Made by a program: the position numbers and the translations under genes | Assembly (NCBI GenBank): GCA_016706405.1 | Contig: JADJJT010000001.1 | Location: 809,501-873,500 of the forward strand | Length of the DNA stretch: 64,000 nucleotides | Direction: 5' to 3' | DNA from: Sphingobacteriales bacterium | GTDB lineage: Bacteria > Bacteroidota > Bacteroidia > Chitinophagales > UBA2359 | Notes under the pieces: generated by a model | Databases searched by the model: none | Told to the model about the DNA's origin: nothing | The model's input: the letters and a program-made list of their open reading frames with translations, nothing else | Part shown: positions 62,646-64,000 of the stretch, in pieces | Numbering within the stretch: the stretch's first letter is position 1 | Layout of the letters: the number at the start of each line of letters is the position of its first letter

Positions 62646-64000
62646 CTATTTTTCGAGCAGTTTGGTAACGCTTACCGTTTCGTTTACCCGGGCTTGAATT
62701 TCGGCAATGGGTATGCGTATTTGCTCAAGGCTATCGCGGTTGCGCAGGGTAACGGTGTCGTTTTCGAGGGTTTCAAAATCAACGGTTACACACCATGGCG
62801 TGCCTATGGCATCTTGCCGGCGGTAGCGGCGGCCAATAGTATCTTTTGCCTCAAATTGGCAGTCAAAATGCAGACGCAGCTTTTTAAATATTTCTTCGCC
62901 TTTTTCGGGCAGACCTTTTTGGTTTAGCAGGGGCAAAACAGCTAATTTAACGGGTGCCAGTGCAGGAGGCAATTTTAGTACGGTGCGCGTAGCAACTCCG
63001 CCTTCGGCATCGGGTACTTCTTCTTCGGCAATAGCGTTGCTAAGGGTGGCCAAAAACATCCGGTCAAGGCCTACAGAAGTTTCAACTACATAAGGCACAT
63101 AATTTTCGTTTAGCTCGTGGTCAAAATACTGTAGTTTTCTTCCGGATAATTTTTGATGCTCGCTAAGGTCAAAATCGGTACGCGAATGAATGCCTTCTAA
63201 CTCTTTAAAACCGAACGGAAATTCAAACTCAATATCAACGGCGGCGTTGGCGTAGTGGGCAAGTTTGTCGTGGTCGTGAAAGCGCAATTTATTTTCCGGA
63301 TGTAGGGCTTGGTGCCAGCGCATCCGGGTTTGTTTCCAATAATTATACCACTCCATCTCGGTTCCGGGTTTTACAAAAAACTGCATTTCCATTTGTTCAA
63401 ACTCACGCATTCTAAAAATAAACTGCCTTGCTACAATTTCATTTCTAAAAGCTTTACCTACCTGGGCAATACCAAACGGCAATTTTTTGCGGGTAGTTTT
63501 TTGCACGTTTAAAAAGTTTACAAATATGCCCTGTGCAGTTTCGGGGCGCAGGTAAACCTGGCTGTTTTCGGCATCGGCGGCTAAGGCACCAAATTGCATT
63601 GAAAACATTAAATTAAACTGCCGCACGTCTGTCCAGTTGCGCGAGCCGCTTTCGGGGTCGGCAATTTCGCAGTCAATAATAATATTCCGAAGTTCGTTTA
63701 AGTCGTTGGCTGCCAATGCCTGCAGGTAGCGGGTGTTAATGGTATTAAACTTTTCGGCGCTGCGCAGCACGTTGGGGTTAGTAGCTAAAAACTGCTCTTC
63801 GTTAAAGGTTTCGCCAAATTTTTTTTTGCCTTTTTCTACTTCTTTGGCAATTTTATTTTGAATGCTTTGCAAAAAATCTTCAATCAGGTTGTCGGCGCGG
63901 TAACGTTTCTTCGAGTCGCGGTTGTCAATCATTGGGTCGTTAAATGCGTCCACGTGCCCCGATGCTTTCCATACTTTGGGGTGCATAAAAATGGCAGCAT
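62646..64000 (-). CDS. glyS: Glycyl-tRNA synthetase (partial, 5' end beyond window)
   Basis: The C-terminal ~450 residues of a single-chain class II GlyRS (dimeric, eukaryote/archaea-like type). The translation continues without a stop to the edge of the window: upstream of MHPKVWKASGHVDAF the frame reads AAIF, the usual sequence before that motif, so 63986 is not the true start. Visible: SGHVDAFNDPM, RPETAQGIFVNFLNV, FGIAQVGKAFRNEI and RQFIFRMREFEQMEMQFF, with the anticodon-binding domain near PALAPVKLAVLPLLNQKGLPEK. Motif 3 is GLDRMFLATL. Confidence 0.95.
   Translation of the reverse strand, partial: AAIFMHPKVWKASGHVDAFNDPMIDNRDSKKRYRADNLIEDFLQSIQNKIAKEVEKGKKKFGETFNEEQFLATNPNVLRSAEKFNTINTRYLQALAANDLNELRNIIIDCEIADPESGSRNWTDVRQFNLMFSMQFGALAADAENSQVYLRPETAQGIFVNFLNVQKTTRKKLPFGIAQVGKAFRNEIVARQFIFRMREFEQMEMQFFVKPGTEMEWYNYWKQTRMRWHQALHPENKLRFHDHDKLAHYANAAVDIEFEFPFGFKELEGIHSRTDFDLSEHQKLSGRKLQYFDHELNENYVPYVVETSVGLDRMFLATLSNAIAEEEVPDAEGGVATRTVLKLPPALAPVKLAVLPLLNQKGLPEKGEEIFKKLRLHFDCQFEAKDTIGRRYRRQDAIGTPWCVTVDFETLENDTVTLRNRDSLEQIRIPIAEIQARVNETVSVTKLLEK

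Noticed and set aside
1..64000. CRISPR array or phage region
   Set aside because: No regular 25-40-bp direct repeats with spacers, and no capsid, portal, terminase or integrase gene was seen.

Overview
The window looks like a chromosomal segment of a Bacteroidota (Bacteroidetes) bacterium, probably a gliding or surface-associated member of the Sphingobacteriia/Chitinophagia/Saprospiria side rather than a gut Bacteroides. The evidence is: several type IX secretion system (T9SS) parts and cargo (PorU2-like C25 peptidase, PorW/SprE-like TPR protein, proteins with C-terminal sorting domains), BatA and BatD, a TonB-dependent receptor with an N-terminal carboxypeptidase-like domain, an atpD-atpC pair standing apart from other ATP synthase genes, eukaryote/archaeal-type ProRS, single-chain GlyRS, and TAnnTTTG-type -7 promoter elements instead of TATAAT. 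The DNA is AT-rich by eye and generally well packed with housekeeping genes. No plasmid, phage or CRISPR signature was seen.

Layout. 1-7.4 kb: MerR-type regulator, PorU2-like surface peptidase, a decayed sorting-domain fragment and an SGNH hydrolase. 7.6-11.9 kb: tRNA-Cys with promoter and terminator, a frameshifted multi-pass membrane protein, an unknown helical protein, an AraC regulator and a Rossmann-fold reductase. 11.9-17.8 kb: nadK, pdxA, a GIN-domain lipoprotein, an unknown acidic-tailed protein and proS. 18.2-23.4 kb: a Tyr/Asn-rich secreted protein, a frameshifted FadL-like outer membrane protein and a T9SS cargo protein. 23.9-32.1 kb: hbd, ccmC, an aldose epimerase, batD, batA, pyrD and an acyltransferase. 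32.2-35.7 kb: a 1159-residue metacaspase/alpha-beta-hydrolase fusion. 36.1-45.5 kb: a type B sorting-domain protein, a small unknown, porW/sprE, a TPR protein and lptC. 45.6-46.5 kb: a decayed IS5-family element. 46.7-56.6 kb: a TonB receptor, tadA, a beta-propeller protein, an ECF sigma cluster, a thioredoxin-like protein and a fused OPRT-OMPDC (UMP synthase). 56.7-57.8 kb: an IS982-family element with a 9-bp target duplication. 58.2-64 kb: a secreted unknown, atpD-atpC, a GT2 glycosyltransferase and a GlyRS gene running off the window.

How the genes work together. Cell-envelope biogenesis dominates: T9SS machinery and cargo, LptC, a FadL-like porin and a TonB receptor. Pyrimidine synthesis is represented twice, by class 1A PyrD and by the UMP synthase fusion. 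Most clusters are short and strand-switching, so long operons are rare.

Most notable observations: (1) the palindrome TCCGGA occurs about 100 times in 64 kb by hand count, roughly ten times a simple composition-based expectation, in both genes and gaps, resembling a highly iterated palindrome such as cyanobacterial HIP1; (2) the metacaspase-lipase fusion; (3) the eukaryote-like order and motif of the UMP synthase; (4) several families of dispersed intergenic repeats; (5) two IS elements with clean target duplications but frameshifted transposases. Four otherwise convincing coding regions (two host genes, two transposases) carry frameshifts, so either real decay or assembly error must be considered.
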